DNA of 64,000 bases from Psychroflexus tropicus DSM 15496 (GCF_000378765.1 NZ_KB905343.1:314914-378913), one strand, 5' to 3'; positions 36,541 through 46,081 are shown, numbered from the stretch's first letter. Notes: generated by a model from the sequence alone, not told the origin. Translations and numbers: made by a program.

Positions 36541-36873
36541 ATGCATACTGAAAAAAAAGATAATTATATCATTCTTAGAGATCAAAAAGATGATGTCGTA
36601 GATTTTGCACAGTACCTAACGAAAATTCAAAAAAGCTTTGAAAATGAAAATGTGGTCATTGATATTCAAAAATACGGTAAACTTAATTTAGAGGAATTAC
36701 TAAAATTTTTGGAACTCTCTTTTACCCATAGAAAAGGGAAAAAGTCTCTGGTCGTAGTCAATGATACAATCAATATTGACGCTGTTCCCGATGAAATTCA
36801 TGTTGTCCCTACGTTGCAGGAAGCAGAAGATTTGATTGGTTTAGAAGAAATAGAGAGAGATTTGGGCTTTTGA
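36541..36873 (+). CDS. STAS-like protein paired with ribonuclease Z
   Basis: A 110-residue cytoplasmic protein with alternating strands and helices (NYIILRDQ, VVIDIQKYG, KGKKSLVVVND) suggestive of an anti-sigma-antagonist/STAS-like fold, ending VVPTLQEAEDLIGLEEIERDLGF. Function is not established. It is 1 nt upstream of rnz, a pairing I recall from other flavobacteria, where it is sometimes labelled ribonuclease Z by proximity; it has no metallo-hydrolase motif itself. Confidence 0.65.
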   Translation: MHTEKKDNYIILRDQKDDVVDFAQYLTKIQKSFENENVVIDIQKYGKLNLEELLKFLELSFTHRKGKKSLVVVNDTINIDAVPDEIHVVPTLQEAEDLIGLEEIERDLGF

Positions 36874-36874
36874 T

Positions 36875-37786
36875 ATGATGCAACTCATGATTTTAGGCTG
36901 TCATTCGGCCACTCCCAGAGCTAATGCTCACCCTACTTCACAAATACTGGATATAAATGGCGAATTGATGCTTATTGATTGTGGGGAAGGTACGCAAGTC
37001 TTACTCAGGAAACACAAAATTAAATTTTCTAGAATACGGCATATCTTTATCTCACACCTTCATGGCGATCATTATTTTGGACTTATTGGCCTTTTATCTA
37101 CTTTCAGCTTACTAAGTAGAACAGCAGAGCTTCATATTCACGGACCAAAGCAACTTGAGGATATAATCAACATCCAGCTAAAAGCTAGTCAGGCCTTCAC
37201 TTCCTATCCAATAATTTATCATCACCTCACGTCCACGGATTCAGAACTTATTTTAGAAAATGACAAGTTGACTGTTGAAACAATTCCGTTATCCCATCGC
37301 GTTTACACCAATGGATTTCTCTTTAAAGCCAAGCCTGGGGACCGCAAACTGCTAATTGATAAAGTACTTGAGTATGACATTGATAAAGCCTATTATAAAA
37401 GCCTTGTGAAAGGAAAAGATGTCGTTTCCAAAACTGGTGAAGTGGTTAAAAGTGAAATGGTGACAGAAGACCCTAAAATGCCACCCAGCTATGCGTTTTG
37501 TAGCGATACTGCTTTTAAGCCTGATATAGTGCCTCAGATTGAAGGGACAACGCTTTTATATCATGAGTCAACATTTTTGCAAGATCAGGAACAATTATGT
37601 GATAAAACAAAACACTCCACTGCTTTACAGGCAGGAATTATTGCGCAAAAAGCCAAAGTAAATAAACTTGTCTTAGGTCACTTTTCTGCCAGATATAAAG
37701 ATTTGTCATTATTCAAAAAGGAGGCTGAGGTTGTTTTTGATAATGTAGAAGTTGCAGAAAGCGGTAAAATCTTTAGATACGAATAA
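36875..37786 (+). CDS. rnz: Ribonuclease Z
   Basis: A metallo-beta-lactamase-fold nuclease that trims the 3' end of precursor tRNA. The 303-residue length is normal. The zinc motif HLHGDHYFGL near residue 65 is intact, with the later FCSDTAF and LVLGHFSARY blocks and an exosite region around TGEVVKSEMVTEDP. The start is ATG 36875 or 36878. It lies 1 nt after the STAS-like gene. Confidence 0.95.
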   Translation: MMQLMILGCHSATPRANAHPTSQILDINGELMLIDCGEGTQVLLRKHKIKFSRIRHIFISHLHGDHYFGLIGLLSTFSLLSRTAELHIHGPKQLEDIINIQLKASQAFTSYPIIYHHLTSTDSELILENDKLTVETIPLSHRVYTNGFLFKAKPGDRKLLIDKVLEYDIDKAYYKSLVKGKDVVSKTGEVVKSEMVTEDPKMPPSYAFCSDTAFKPDIVPQIEGTTLLYHESTFLQDQEQLCDKTKHSTALQAGIIAQKAKVNKLVLGHFSARYKDLSLFKKEAEVVFDNVEVAESGKIFRYE

Positions 37787-37843
37787 TCTCAAACTTTTAT
37801 AAATTCAGTTGCGCTTAAGTCTTTAATTTTCTAATTTGCTTAA

Positions 37844-38494
37844 ATGGAAAATAAGTTACACGATTACAGAAAATCTTATGAAAAGTCGAGCCTCATACGT
37901 GAAAATTTAGACGACAACCCATTTCAACAATTTAGATCATGGTTTCATGATGTTGAAAAATATGGTGGAGTTGATGAGGCCAATGCTATGACAGTCTCTA
38001 CCATTGGTAGTGACGGCTTCCCAAAAAGCAGAATAGTTCTTTTAAAATCATACGATGAGAATGGATTTGTCTTCTACACCAATTATGACAGTGAAAAAGG
38101 AAAAGCTCTTTTAGATAATCCTAAAACCTGCCTGTCTTTCTTTTGGCCTAATACAGAGCGACAGGTAATCATTAAAGGAACTGCAAAAATGGTCGATGAA
38201 AATGTCTCTGATAACTATTTTGCTTCCAGGCCAAAGGGTAGTCAGCTTGGAGCGTTAGTTTCCAACCAAAGCAGTGTTATCAAAAATCGACAAGTACTGG
38301 AAGATGAATTATCATCTTTAGAAAACAAATACGAAAACCGGGAAGTTCCACGGCCTAAAAACTGGGGAGGTTTTTTAGTAAAACCAGCAACTATAGAATT
38401 TTGGCAAGGCCGACCTAACCGGCTTCACGATAGGTTTTTGTTTTCCAGAACAGAAGCAGACCTAGACTGGAAAATAGAACGTTTAGCACCTTAA
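37844..38494 (+). CDS. pdxH: Pyridoxamine 5'-phosphate oxidase
   Basis: An FMN enzyme forming pyridoxal 5'-phosphate. The 216-residue protein has NAMTVSTIGSDGFPKSRIVLLK, GFVFYTNYDSEKG, RPKGSQLGALVSNQS, and the C-terminal block FWQGRPNRLHDRF, which binds PLP and FMN. It lies 1 nt before the histidine-phosphatase gene. Confidence 0.97.
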   Translation: MENKLHDYRKSYEKSSLIRENLDDNPFQQFRSWFHDVEKYGGVDEANAMTVSTIGSDGFPKSRIVLLKSYDENGFVFYTNYDSEKGKALLDNPKTCLSFFWPNTERQVIIKGTAKMVDENVSDNYFASRPKGSQLGALVSNQSSVIKNRQVLEDELSSLENKYENREVPRPKNWGGFLVKPATIEFWQGRPNRLHDRFLFSRTEADLDWKIERLAP

Positions 38495-38495
38495 T

Positions 38496-38981
38496 ATGAA
38501 ACGACTCATATTTGTAAGACACGGTAAGTCTTCATGGGATTATGATGTTATAGATTTTGATCGTCCTTTAAAAAAGAGAGCATATAATGACGCAGATCAT
38601 GTAATTTCTGCTTTCAAAGCTCACTTGACATTTGAAGTTATGGTATTTTCCAGTCCCGCTCAAAGAGCAAAAACTACAGCTGAATTATTTAAGAATGGAT
38701 TAGAAATTTCAGATCAGCGTTTTGAAATTGTGTCAGAGCTATATACATTTAATTCTGATGAAGTTTTAAATTTTATAAAGAATCTTAATAACGAGTTTGA
38801 GAATGTGATGATTTTTGGCCATAATCCTGCTTATACCTTCCTGGTCAATATGTTAGGAAGTCTTCCTATCGACAATTTACCAACCACTGGATTAGTAAGT
38901 ATTGAATTTAATGTGGACAATTGGAAGGTTTTAGAAAAAGGAAAAACACATTTATACTTGTTCCCAAAATATTTGCGCTAA
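38496..38981 (+). CDS. sixA: SixA-like histidine phosphatase
   Basis: A 161-residue member of the phosphoglycerate-mutase superfamily with the catalytic RHG in LIFVRHGKSSWD, the second-site arginine in SSPAQRAKTTAEL, and the second histidine in MIFGHNPAYTFL. SixA in E. coli removes phosphate from a phosphorelay protein; here the target is unknown. The stop shares one base with the ppk1 start (TAATG), so the two are coupled. Confidence 0.86.
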   Translation: MKRLIFVRHGKSSWDYDVIDFDRPLKKRAYNDADHVISAFKAHLTFEVMVFSSPAQRAKTTAELFKNGLEISDQRFEIVSELYTFNSDEVLNFIKNLNNEFENVMIFGHNPAYTFLVNMLGSLPIDNLPTTGLVSIEFNVDNWKVLEKGKTHLYLFPKYLR

Positions 38982-41053
38982 TGCGAGAAAATAAATACGA
39001 TAACAGAGAATTAAGTTGGTTAAAGTTCAATCAAAGAGTACTGCAGGAAGCTGCAGATCCCAGTGTTCCATTAATTGAGCGCCTTAGATTCCTAGGTATT
39101 TTCTCAAATAATTTGGATGAGTTTTTCAAGGTACGCTATGCTACTGTCAAGCGTATTGATCTTGCTGGAAAAGCAGGTAAAAAGGTTTTGGGCGGTTTCA
39201 ATGCAGGTCGTTTATTGAAAGAAATCACCCAGATAGTTATAAAAAAACAGGCTGAAAGCCTTGAGATTTTAGCATCTATTCAAGAAGAGCTTAAGCATCA
39301 TGATATTTATATCATAGACGAAAATGAAGTAAGCTCAGAACATGCTAAATTTTTAAAAGAATTTTTTCTTCAAAAGGTCAGTCCAGCTTTAGTTACCATC
39401 ATGTTAAATGATATCGACAAAGTTCCTAATCTCAAGGATTCTAAAGCTTATTTGGCTGTGAAGATGGTTCAGTTTGAAAAAGATAGACTGTCTAACCGCT
39501 ACATATTGATAGAAATACCGTCGAGTGTAGAGCGATTTGTGGTTCTGCCTTCCACAGATGGGAAGAAGTACATTATGCTATTGGATGATGTGATACGACA
39601 TAATTTAAGTGTGATTTTCAATATTTTCGACTATACGAGTATTTCAGCTCATATGATTAAGATTACAAGAGATGCCGAGCTAGATTTGGAAGGAGACTTA
39701 AGTAAGAGTTACATTGAAAAGTTAATGGACAGCGTCAAAGATAGAATAGAAGGAGATCCTGTTCGCTTCGTCTATGATAAGGAAATTGAGCAAGACACTT
39801 TAGATTTTCTACTAAAAAAAATGGAAATTGATTCGACTGATAGTTTAATTCCTGGGGGGAGATATCACAATAGAAGAGATTATATGAATTTTCCAGATTT
39901 AGGTGCTAAGCATCTGCTATACGAGAAAATAGAGCCATTGCCTATTCCTGGTCTGCACATTCAGGGAAGCTTATTGGATCAAATTTCAAAAAAAGACTTT
40001 CTTCAATATGTTCCTTACCAGACCTTTTCATACACAGTCAAATTTTTAAGAGAAGCTGCATTAGATCCTAAAGTGAAATCCATCAAAATTACAATCTATC
40101 GGCTTGCAGCCGTTTCACATATTGCTAGCTCACTTATAAACGCAGCAAAAAACGGTAAAAGGGTGACCGTGTCTATTGAATTACAGGCCAGATTTGATGA
40201 GGCTAATAATATCAAATACGCCGAAAAAATGGAGCGAGAAGGAGTGAAGCTTATTTTTGGAGTGACAGGCCTTAAAGTCCACTGTAAGACCTGTATTATT
40301 GAACGTTTGGAAAATCAAAAAATCAAATATTACGGATTCATCAGTACTGGTAATTTCAATGAGAATACTGCTAAAATCTATACAGACTATACCTTATTTA
40401 CTTCCCATCAGGGAATTTTAAAGGATATTAATAAAGTCTTTGATTTCTTTGAAGTCAATTATAAAATAAAGCGTTACAAGCATCTTATAGTCTCTCCACA
40501 TTACACTCGAGCCAAGTTTTCTGAATTAGTAGACCAAGAGATTCTAAACCATAAAGAGGGAAAGAAGTCTGGTATTTCCATTAAGATGAACAGTCTTTCA
40601 GATTATGGGATGATAGATAAACTGTACGAAGCGAGTCGAGCAGGGGTTAAGATTAGGCTTATCGTGAGAGGAATCAATTGTTTACTTCCACAAGTGAAAG
40701 GCATGAGTGATAATATCGAATCCATAAGTGTAGTCGATAAGTTTCTGGAGCACCCAAGACTCTATATCTTCCAAAATGAAGAACATCCTAAAGTATTTAT
40801 TTCATCAGCAGACTGGATGACTAGAAATATAGATCATCGTGTAGAAGTGACTTGTCCAATCTATGATGAGGACATACAAGAAGAACTGATAGAAACTTTT
40901 GAAATTTGCTGGAAAGACAATGTAAAAGCGAGGGATTTTTCTGCAGCTAAGGAAAACTCCTACAGGAAAAAGTCTGGAAAGGAATTTAGGAGTCAATTTG
41001 AAACTTACACTTACTATCAGAACAAACTTATGCCTACCGAAGAAAAAAAATAG
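38981..41053 (+). CDS. ppk1: Polyphosphate kinase 1
   Basis: It reversibly polymerises the terminal phosphate of ATP into polyphosphate. The 690-residue protein begins MRENKYDNRELSWLKFNQRVL. The catalytic histidine lies in VHCKTCIIERL, followed by STGNFNENTAKIYTDYTLFTS, and the second phospholipase-D-like half has SADWMTRNIDHRVEV. The longer reading frame beginning at 38921 runs inside sixA and is not the start. ppx follows 3 nt later, giving synthesis and degradation enzymes in one unit. Confidence 0.97.
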   Translation: MRENKYDNRELSWLKFNQRVLQEAADPSVPLIERLRFLGIFSNNLDEFFKVRYATVKRIDLAGKAGKKVLGGFNAGRLLKEITQIVIKKQAESLEILASIQEELKHHDIYIIDENEVSSEHAKFLKEFFLQKVSPALVTIMLNDIDKVPNLKDSKAYLAVKMVQFEKDRLSNRYILIEIPSSVERFVVLPSTDGKKYIMLLDDVIRHNLSVIFNIFDYTSISAHMIKITRDAELDLEGDLSKSYIEKLMDSVKDRIEGDPVRFVYDKEIEQDTLDFLLKKMEIDSTDSLIPGGRYHNRRDYMNFPDLGAKHLLYEKIEPLPIPGLHIQGSLLDQISKKDFLQYVPYQTFSYTVKFLREAALDPKVKSIKITIYRLAAVSHIASSLINAAKNGKRVTVSIELQARFDEANNIKYAEKMEREGVKLIFGVTGLKVHCKTCIIERLENQKIKYYGFISTGNFNENTAKIYTDYTLFTSHQGILKDINKVFDFFEVNYKIKRYKHLIVSPHYTRAKFSELVDQEILNHKEGKKSGISIKMNSLSDYGMIDKLYEASRAGVKIRLIVRGINCLLPQVKGMSDNIESISVVDKFLEHPRLYIFQNEEHPKVFISSADWMTRNIDHRVEVTCPIYDEDIQEELIETFEICWKDNVKARDFSAAKENSYRKKSGKEFRSQFETYTYYQNKLMPTEEKK

Positions 41054-41056
41054 ATA

Positions 41057-41959
41057 ATGCTTACCATCAAAAAATTTGCGGCAATCGACATTGGGTCTAA
41101 CGCGGTCCGTCTTCTTATCTCAACTGTGACGGAACCGGACAATAAACCAGTTACCTTTAAAAAAACATCTTTAGTCAGGGTTCCAATCAGACTTGGTCAG
41201 GATGTGTTTACAACATCCAATATTTCAGAGCAGAATACAGAGCGAATGCTGGATACTATGAAGGCATTTAAGCTGTTAATGAAATCACATAAAATTGAAG
41301 CTTACCGTGCCTGTGCTACTTCTGCTATGAGAGATGCAAATAACGGAAAAGCTATTGCTAAAAAAATAGACGAGCAGTGTGATATTGATATTGATATCAT
41401 AGATGGATCTGATGAAGCCGCCATCATTGCAGCTACAGATTTACACGCTTTAGTAGACGACAATAAGACTTATTTATATGTGGATGTAGGAGGCGGGAGT
41501 ACAGAGTTCACTCTTTTTTCTGAAGGAAAAACTATAGAATCTAGATCTTTTAAGCTGGGTACCGTAAGAATTTTAAATAATACAATCAGTGACGAGGTTT
41601 GGGAAGAAGCAGAGCAATGGGTAAAGGCTATCACCAAGCCATACTCAAGAATCGAGATGGTAGGCTCTGGAGGAAATATAAATAATATATTTAAATCAAG
41701 TAATAAAAAAGTAGGGAAACCTTTGTCTTACTTTTATCTAAGTTCTTATTATCAATTACTCAATTCATTGACTTACGAAGAGCGGATTACGGAGTTAAGT
41801 ATGAATGAAGATAGAGCAGATGTCATTATTCCAGCGACAAAAATCTACCTCTCAGCGATGAAATGGAGCAAAGCTAAAAATGTACATGTGCCTAAAATTG
41901 GATTGGTGGATGGTATTATAAAAGCGCTTTACCATCAATCTAAACATAGTTCAGAATAG
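41057..41959 (+). CDS. ppx: Exopolyphosphatase (Ppx/GppA family)
   Basis: It cuts phosphate from polyphosphate or converts pppGpp to ppGpp; the two activities cannot be told apart from sequence alone. The 300-residue protein carries the ASKHA motifs FAAIDIGSNAVRLLIS, YVDVGGGSTEFTLF and MVGSGGNINNI. It is shorter than E. coli Ppx (no C-terminal HD region), as is usual in Bacteroidota. Being next to ppk1 favours polyphosphatase activity. Confidence 0.92.
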   Translation: MLTIKKFAAIDIGSNAVRLLISTVTEPDNKPVTFKKTSLVRVPIRLGQDVFTTSNISEQNTERMLDTMKAFKLLMKSHKIEAYRACATSAMRDANNGKAIAKKIDEQCDIDIDIIDGSDEAAIIAATDLHALVDDNKTYLYVDVGGGSTEFTLFSEGKTIESRSFKLGTVRILNNTISDEVWEEAEQWVKAITKPYSRIEMVGSGGNINNIFKSSNKKVGKPLSYFYLSSYYQLLNSLTYEERITELSMNEDRADVIIPATKIYLSAMKWSKAKNVHVPKIGLVDGIIKALYHQSKHSSE

Positions 41960-41963
41960 AGAT

Positions 41964-42164
41964 TTAAAGCAGTTGTTTTATTTTTTGAAAAAGCAACCGT
42001 TTAGATTTTTCAATAGCAGTTAGACTTTTTGGTTCAATGTTCTTAGCTGGAAATTCAATATCTGGAATATCTCTTTCTGAAAATGAACAAAGTTTTTCCC
42101 AACTGTCACTTTTGGTGAAGTCAAAACTCGAAGATCTTTTGTCTGATGATTTGAATAGAATCCT
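41964..42164 (-). pseudogene. C-terminal remnant of a sulfotransferase-like gene
   Basis: A 66-codon frame with no ATG is open on the minus strand and ends at TAA 41966-41964. It reads SDSWEKLCSFSERDIPDIEF followed by PAKNIEPKS, closely like the WEKLC.FL...IPD.PFP..N ending of bacterial sulfotransferases. An in-frame TGA closes it upstream, and no catalytic N-terminal half or PAPS-binding motif is found, so this is a decayed piece. It is tail-to-tail with ppx. The assignment rests on pattern memory and needs a protein search. Confidence 0.5.
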
Positions 42165-42598
42165 TCAAGAATTTTTATTAGACTTTCTTAACTTGTAACC
42201 TGGCGTTTTTTATTTATTATTTTTTAAACTAGTTTAGTCCTTAAAGATATACCATTGCTGCTTTTCAACCAATGGTCAATATTTCTGCTAGTTCAAAAGG
42301 ACTTACTTCCTAGATTTTGGTTATTAAATCTTTTAACAATCAAATGTGATGTTTCATCATGCTCAACCTTAGAAGGCATCGAAATGATCTCAACCTGATA
42401 TAACATTCTTTTTTCTTAGAAATATTAGTTTTGATAAGTCTCTAATGTTTCTATCCTAGTCGTTTCCCTAAAGTAAACGCTTTTAATTTTAAAATTTGAA
42501 GGGCCTTTTGTCAAGGTGAGGTACCGATTTATTTAGCGCAATGCAAAATTTTTTGATTTCATAGATAAACTTCTGAGTAGTCGATAACTACAAAATGT
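42165..42598 (-). other. Non-coding scar upstream of the sulfotransferase remnant
   Basis: A 434-bp stretch with stops in all six frames and no intact gene. The longest minus-strand frame with an ATG is only about 37 codons (starting MLYQVEIISMPSKVEHDE) and matches nothing I know. Together with the adjacent remnant it looks like a degraded gene or genes. I see no terminal repeats, tRNA or promoter pattern. Confidence 0.45.
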
Positions 42599-43114
42599 TT
42601 ACTTATTATCGGGCGGATAATTTTCTAGGACTTTACCTACCAGCATTCTGAAAAATTCCGCTCTTTCCTTTCCTTTGAGGTTCTCTTTGAACCTGGCTTC
42701 AACAACACCTTGCCAAAAAAGATTATTGGTCAGCCCATCAGCAAACTCTATAGTGAGTGCAATATTTCTTTTACTAGTTTGAGGTGAAATAGTTCCTCCT
42801 ATTGCACCATTGTAGCCTCCAATACCCACGCCAAAATTACTATTAGAGGTTTGGTTGAACACTTCAGCGTAGTAATTGATTTTAAAATCTGGAATTAGCT
42901 TTTCTTTAAAGCCTTTAGCGGTGAGTGTATCCTGGAGAGTTTCATATATTCTATCTTCATCCAGAGGAGCAAGGCCTGAATTTTCCAAAGCATAAAAAGC
43001 AAAGGATTTATATTCATCGAAGTCTACATCAGAGGCATAATCTGTAAAGACTTTAGGAGAACTACATGAGCTGAGTAAGATTACAATTAAAACAAAATAT
43101 AGACCGGCTTTCAT
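42599..43114 (-). CDS. DUF4136 lipoprotein
   Basis: A 171-residue protein with a lipoprotein signal (LLSSC, Cys17). The domain, KVFTDYASDVDFDEYKSFAFY and LTAKGFKEKLIPDFKINYYAEV with a glycine-rich GVGIGGYNGAIGG turn, matches DUF4136. These are probably periplasmic or outer-membrane anchored; function unknown. It lies 55 nt downstream of nothing obvious and is separated from purE by 55 nt on the same strand, so linkage is uncertain. Confidence 0.85.
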   Translation of the reverse strand: MKAGLYFVLIVILLSSCSSPKVFTDYASDVDFDEYKSFAFYALENSGLAPLDEDRIYETLQDTLTAKGFKEKLIPDFKINYYAEVFNQTSNSNFGVGIGGYNGAIGGTISPQTSKRNIALTIEFADGLTNNLFWQGVVEARFKENLKGKERAEFFRMLVGKVLENYPPDNK

Positions 43115-43169
43115 TTTTTATTTGAAGTTAAAAATTTAGGTGATAATGAGATAGTTTTTTAATTAAATA

Positions 43170-43649
43170 TTAAAGCTCATCCCTCATTTTTTGAACTTTA
43201 TCTTCAAGTTTATCCATATAATCTAGCAGTTCTCTTCTAATGTTATGATCTTTAACTCCTATGATTTGAGCTGCTAAAATTCCTGCATTTTTAGCGCCAT
43301 CCAAAGCAACTGTCGCTACAGGAACTCCACCAGGCATTTGTAGAATAGAAAGAATAGAATCCCAGCCATCTATGGAATTACTTGATTTTACAGGCACACC
43401 AATGACAGGAATAGGGGTCAAGGATGCGACCATGCCTGGTAAGTGAGCAGCACCTCCGGCTCCAGCAATTATAACATCAATATCATTATGATGCGCATTT
43501 TTTCCAAATTCCATCATGTATTCCGGGGTGCGGTGTGCAGAAACTATGTCTACTTCTGTCTCTATATTAAAGTCTTTTAGGATATCGATAGCCTCTTGCA
43601 TGACAGGGAGGTCGCTTTTGCTTCCCATGATTACGGCAACTTTATTCAT
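43170..43649 (-). CDS. purE: N5-carboxyaminoimidazole ribonucleotide mutase
   Basis: It moves the carboxyl group of N5-CAIR to give CAIR in purine synthesis. The 159-residue class I enzyme has MGSKSDLPVMQEA, SAHRTPEYM with the catalytic histidine, and AGAGGAAHLPGMVAS. It lies 4 nt after purK, with which it works directly. Confidence 0.97.
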   Translation of the reverse strand: MNKVAVIMGSKSDLPVMQEAIDILKDFNIETEVDIVSAHRTPEYMMEFGKNAHHNDIDVIIAGAGGAAHLPGMVASLTPIPVIGVPVKSSNSIDGWDSILSILQMPGGVPVATVALDGAKNAGILAAQIIGVKDHNIRRELLDYMDKLEDKVQKMRDEL

Positions 43650-43653
43650 AATG

Positions 43654-44814
43654 TTAAGATTTTGATATAACTTTTATGGTTGATTTGACTTGTTCTGCAA
43701 TGCTTCGAGCCTCATTTAGTACGGGATGAATAATATTGACGTGCCCCATTTTTCTAAAAGGTCTGGTTTCTTTTTTACCATAAATATGGGGAGTTACTCC
43801 CGGCATCTTCATGATTTCTTCAATACCATCATAAATAACTTCTCCTTTATGGTTCTCATCACCTACAAGGTTGACCATTACCGAATTAGATTTGTTTTCT
43901 GTACTGCCTAATGGTAAATTTAAAATAGCTCTTATGTGCTGTTCAAACTGATTTGTAAAACTTGCTTCAATGCTAAAATGTCCGCTATTATGGGGTCTAG
44001 GAGCTACTTCATTCACCAAAACGTCACCGGTGATGGTGATGAACATTTCTACTGCCAGTAACCCAACATGTTCAAATCGGCTTGAAACGAGATGAGCCAA
44101 TTCCCTTGCTTTTCTAGCTGTTTCTTTTTCGATTCTTGCGGGGCATAAAACATATTCTACCTGGTTGGCTTCAGGATGAAATTCCATTTCGACTACTGGA
44201 TAGGTTTTAATTTCTCCAGAAGCACTCCTGGCGACGATAACTGCTATTTCCTTTTCAAAATTTATTAGGCTTTCCACAATACATTCTACATCAGGAATTT
44301 TATTCAGGTCAGTTTCAGTTTTTATGACACTTACACCTTTGCCATCATAACCTCCTGTCGTGCTTTTCCAGACAAAAGGAAGAGTTATTTCGCCTTTAGA
44401 TAATTTTTGCTTTAGTGAGTTTTTATCAGAAATCATATAGAAATCAGCAGTAGGAATGGTGTTGGAATGATAAAACTGTTTTTGAACACCTTTGTTTTGA
44501 ATCTTCTCAAGGGTTGAAGCTGAAGGGTATACTTTTTTACCCAATGCTTCAAGTTCTTTTAGTGCTTCAATGTTAATAGACTCTATTTCGAAAGTGAGTA
44601 TGTCCACTTGTTTTCCAAATTCAACAACCTTATCGTAGTTCATGAGATCTCCTACTTGAAAATGATCACAGGCTATTCTTGAAGGTGCTTCTGGGCTTGG
44701 ATCCATGACGTAGGTTTGAATATCAAACTTTCTGGTGTCGTATAGCATCATTTTGCCTAGCTGACCACCGCCGAGTATTCCTAATTTGAAATTTGAAGAA
44801 AAATAATGTTTCAT
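43654..44814 (-). CDS. purK: 5-(carboxyamino)imidazole ribonucleotide synthase
   Basis: An ATP-grasp enzyme that makes N5-CAIR from AIR and bicarbonate. The 386-residue protein has LGILGGGQLGKMM near the start, WKSTTGGYDGKGV, EVAPRPHNSGHFSIEA and a C-terminal HIYGKKETRPFRKMGHVNI. It is the first gene of a purK-purE unit. A weak -7-like box, TATTTTCG, lies 5 nt before the ATG (44826-44819). Confidence 0.97.
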   Translation of the reverse strand: MKHYFSSNFKLGILGGGQLGKMMLYDTRKFDIQTYVMDPSPEAPSRIACDHFQVGDLMNYDKVVEFGKQVDILTFEIESINIEALKELEALGKKVYPSASTLEKIQNKGVQKQFYHSNTIPTADFYMISDKNSLKQKLSKGEITLPFVWKSTTGGYDGKGVSVIKTETDLNKIPDVECIVESLINFEKEIAVIVARSASGEIKTYPVVEMEFHPEANQVEYVLCPARIEKETARKARELAHLVSSRFEHVGLLAVEMFITITGDVLVNEVAPRPHNSGHFSIEASFTNQFEQHIRAILNLPLGSTENKSNSVMVNLVGDENHKGEVIYDGIEEIMKMPGVTPHIYGKKETRPFRKMGHVNIIHPVLNEARSIAEQVKSTIKVISKS

Positions 44815-44930
44815 CTTACGAAAATAATAGATTTAAAGACTGGACTACAGTAATTCTAAAATATTTTCATTTTTAGCCGGTTAATATTAAAGTTGTTAGT
44901 TTTTGATTATACTTACAGTAATTTTCTAAT

Positions 44931-46079
44931 ATGAAATTTTTTGAAAGTACAGTTAAGGTTAGATATTTTATCCTTTTTGTTTCGGTAATTGTCATAGGGA
45001 TTGTGGTGTGGAATATCTCAGTCTTTTATGAAGGAATTAAAAAGGAAGAACGTGAGAAAATGAGAATATGGTCTTCCGCTCAGGCTTCCATCGGTAAAGC
45101 CGGTGAAGAACAAGACTTAAATCTTGAACTAGAAATCATAAATTCTGTCAATAATATTCCAATGTTTATCGTTACTGAAAATGGTAAATTTCAGGAAACA
45201 AACAATATTCCAGAGCCTATTGTAAATGACTCTCTAAAACTAAGGCAGTTTTTTGAGTCTGTAAATGGGCAAAATGAACCAATTATTATTGATTTGGGTG
45301 ATGCCGGACAACAGTATCTATATTATGGAGACTCTTCTACGCTCACCAAAATCAAATACTATCCCTTTGTTCTTTTATTGATAGTGTTTCTCCTATTAGG
45401 CATCATTTATGTCTACTACATCACTTCAAAAAACAGCGAAAAAAATATGTTATGGGCAGGAATGGCTAAAGAAACTGCTCATCAAATAGGAACCCCACTT
45501 TCTTCTTTAGTAGGTTGGATGGAAATTTTAAGATCAGAGAATGTTAATCCTGAGTATATCCTTGAAATAGAGAAAGACATCAATAGGCTGAAAACCATCA
45601 CAGAACGCTTCTCTAAAGTTGGTTCCAATTTAGCGCTAGAGCGTTCAAGCTTAAATGTGGCTGTCGAAAATTCATATAATTACCTAAAGCATAGAAGCTC
45701 TAAATTGATTCAATTTTCGATTGACTTACCCGATCAAGATTTATATTGTAAACTCAACCCTACATTGCTTAGTTGGACCATAGAAAACTTGACTAAAAAT
45801 GCAATTGATGCCATGAAGGGTAGAGGACAACTTAAAATCTCCCTATGTGAAGATAAAAAGACCTATAATATTCATGTGAGCGATACCGGTAAAGGCCTTC
45901 CAGCATCGAAGTTTAAGACTATTTTTAAACCTGGCTATTCAACCAAAGAAAGAGGCTGGGGTCTAGGTCTATCTTTATCGAAGCGCATAATCGAAGATTA
46001 TCATTTTGGTAAGATAAAGGTACTTTCCAGCTCTCCAGAAGCAGGAACTACGTTCGAAATTCAACTTCCAAAGGCTTAA
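44931..46079 (+). CDS. Orphan sensor histidine kinase
   Basis: A 382-residue membrane kinase with two spans (about 10-30 and 143-163) enclosing a roughly 110-residue periplasmic sensor. Phosphate acceptor His184 lies in MAKETAHQIGTPLSSL; the ATPase has NLTKNAIDAM, DTGKGLP and GWGLGLSLSKRII. No HAMP domain is evident and no response regulator is adjacent. It lies between purK and obgE, divergent from the former. The ligand is unknown. Confidence 0.92.
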   Translation: MKFFESTVKVRYFILFVSVIVIGIVVWNISVFYEGIKKEEREKMRIWSSAQASIGKAGEEQDLNLELEIINSVNNIPMFIVTENGKFQETNNIPEPIVNDSLKLRQFFESVNGQNEPIIIDLGDAGQQYLYYGDSSTLTKIKYYPFVLLLIVFLLLGIIYVYYITSKNSEKNMLWAGMAKETAHQIGTPLSSLVGWMEILRSENVNPEYILEIEKDINRLKTITERFSKVGSNLALERSSLNVAVENSYNYLKHRSSKLIQFSIDLPDQDLYCKLNPTLLSWTIENLTKNAIDAMKGRGQLKISLCEDKKTYNIHVSDTGKGLPASKFKTIFKPGYSTKERGWGLGLSLSKRIIEDYHFGKIKVLSSSPEAGTTFEIQLPKA

Positions 46080-46081
46080 CC

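Noticed and set aside
38921-38980. Upstream extension of ppk1
   Set aside because: The longer reading frame lies inside sixA; ATG 38981 overlaps the sixA stop as TAATG and matches the PPK1 N-terminus.
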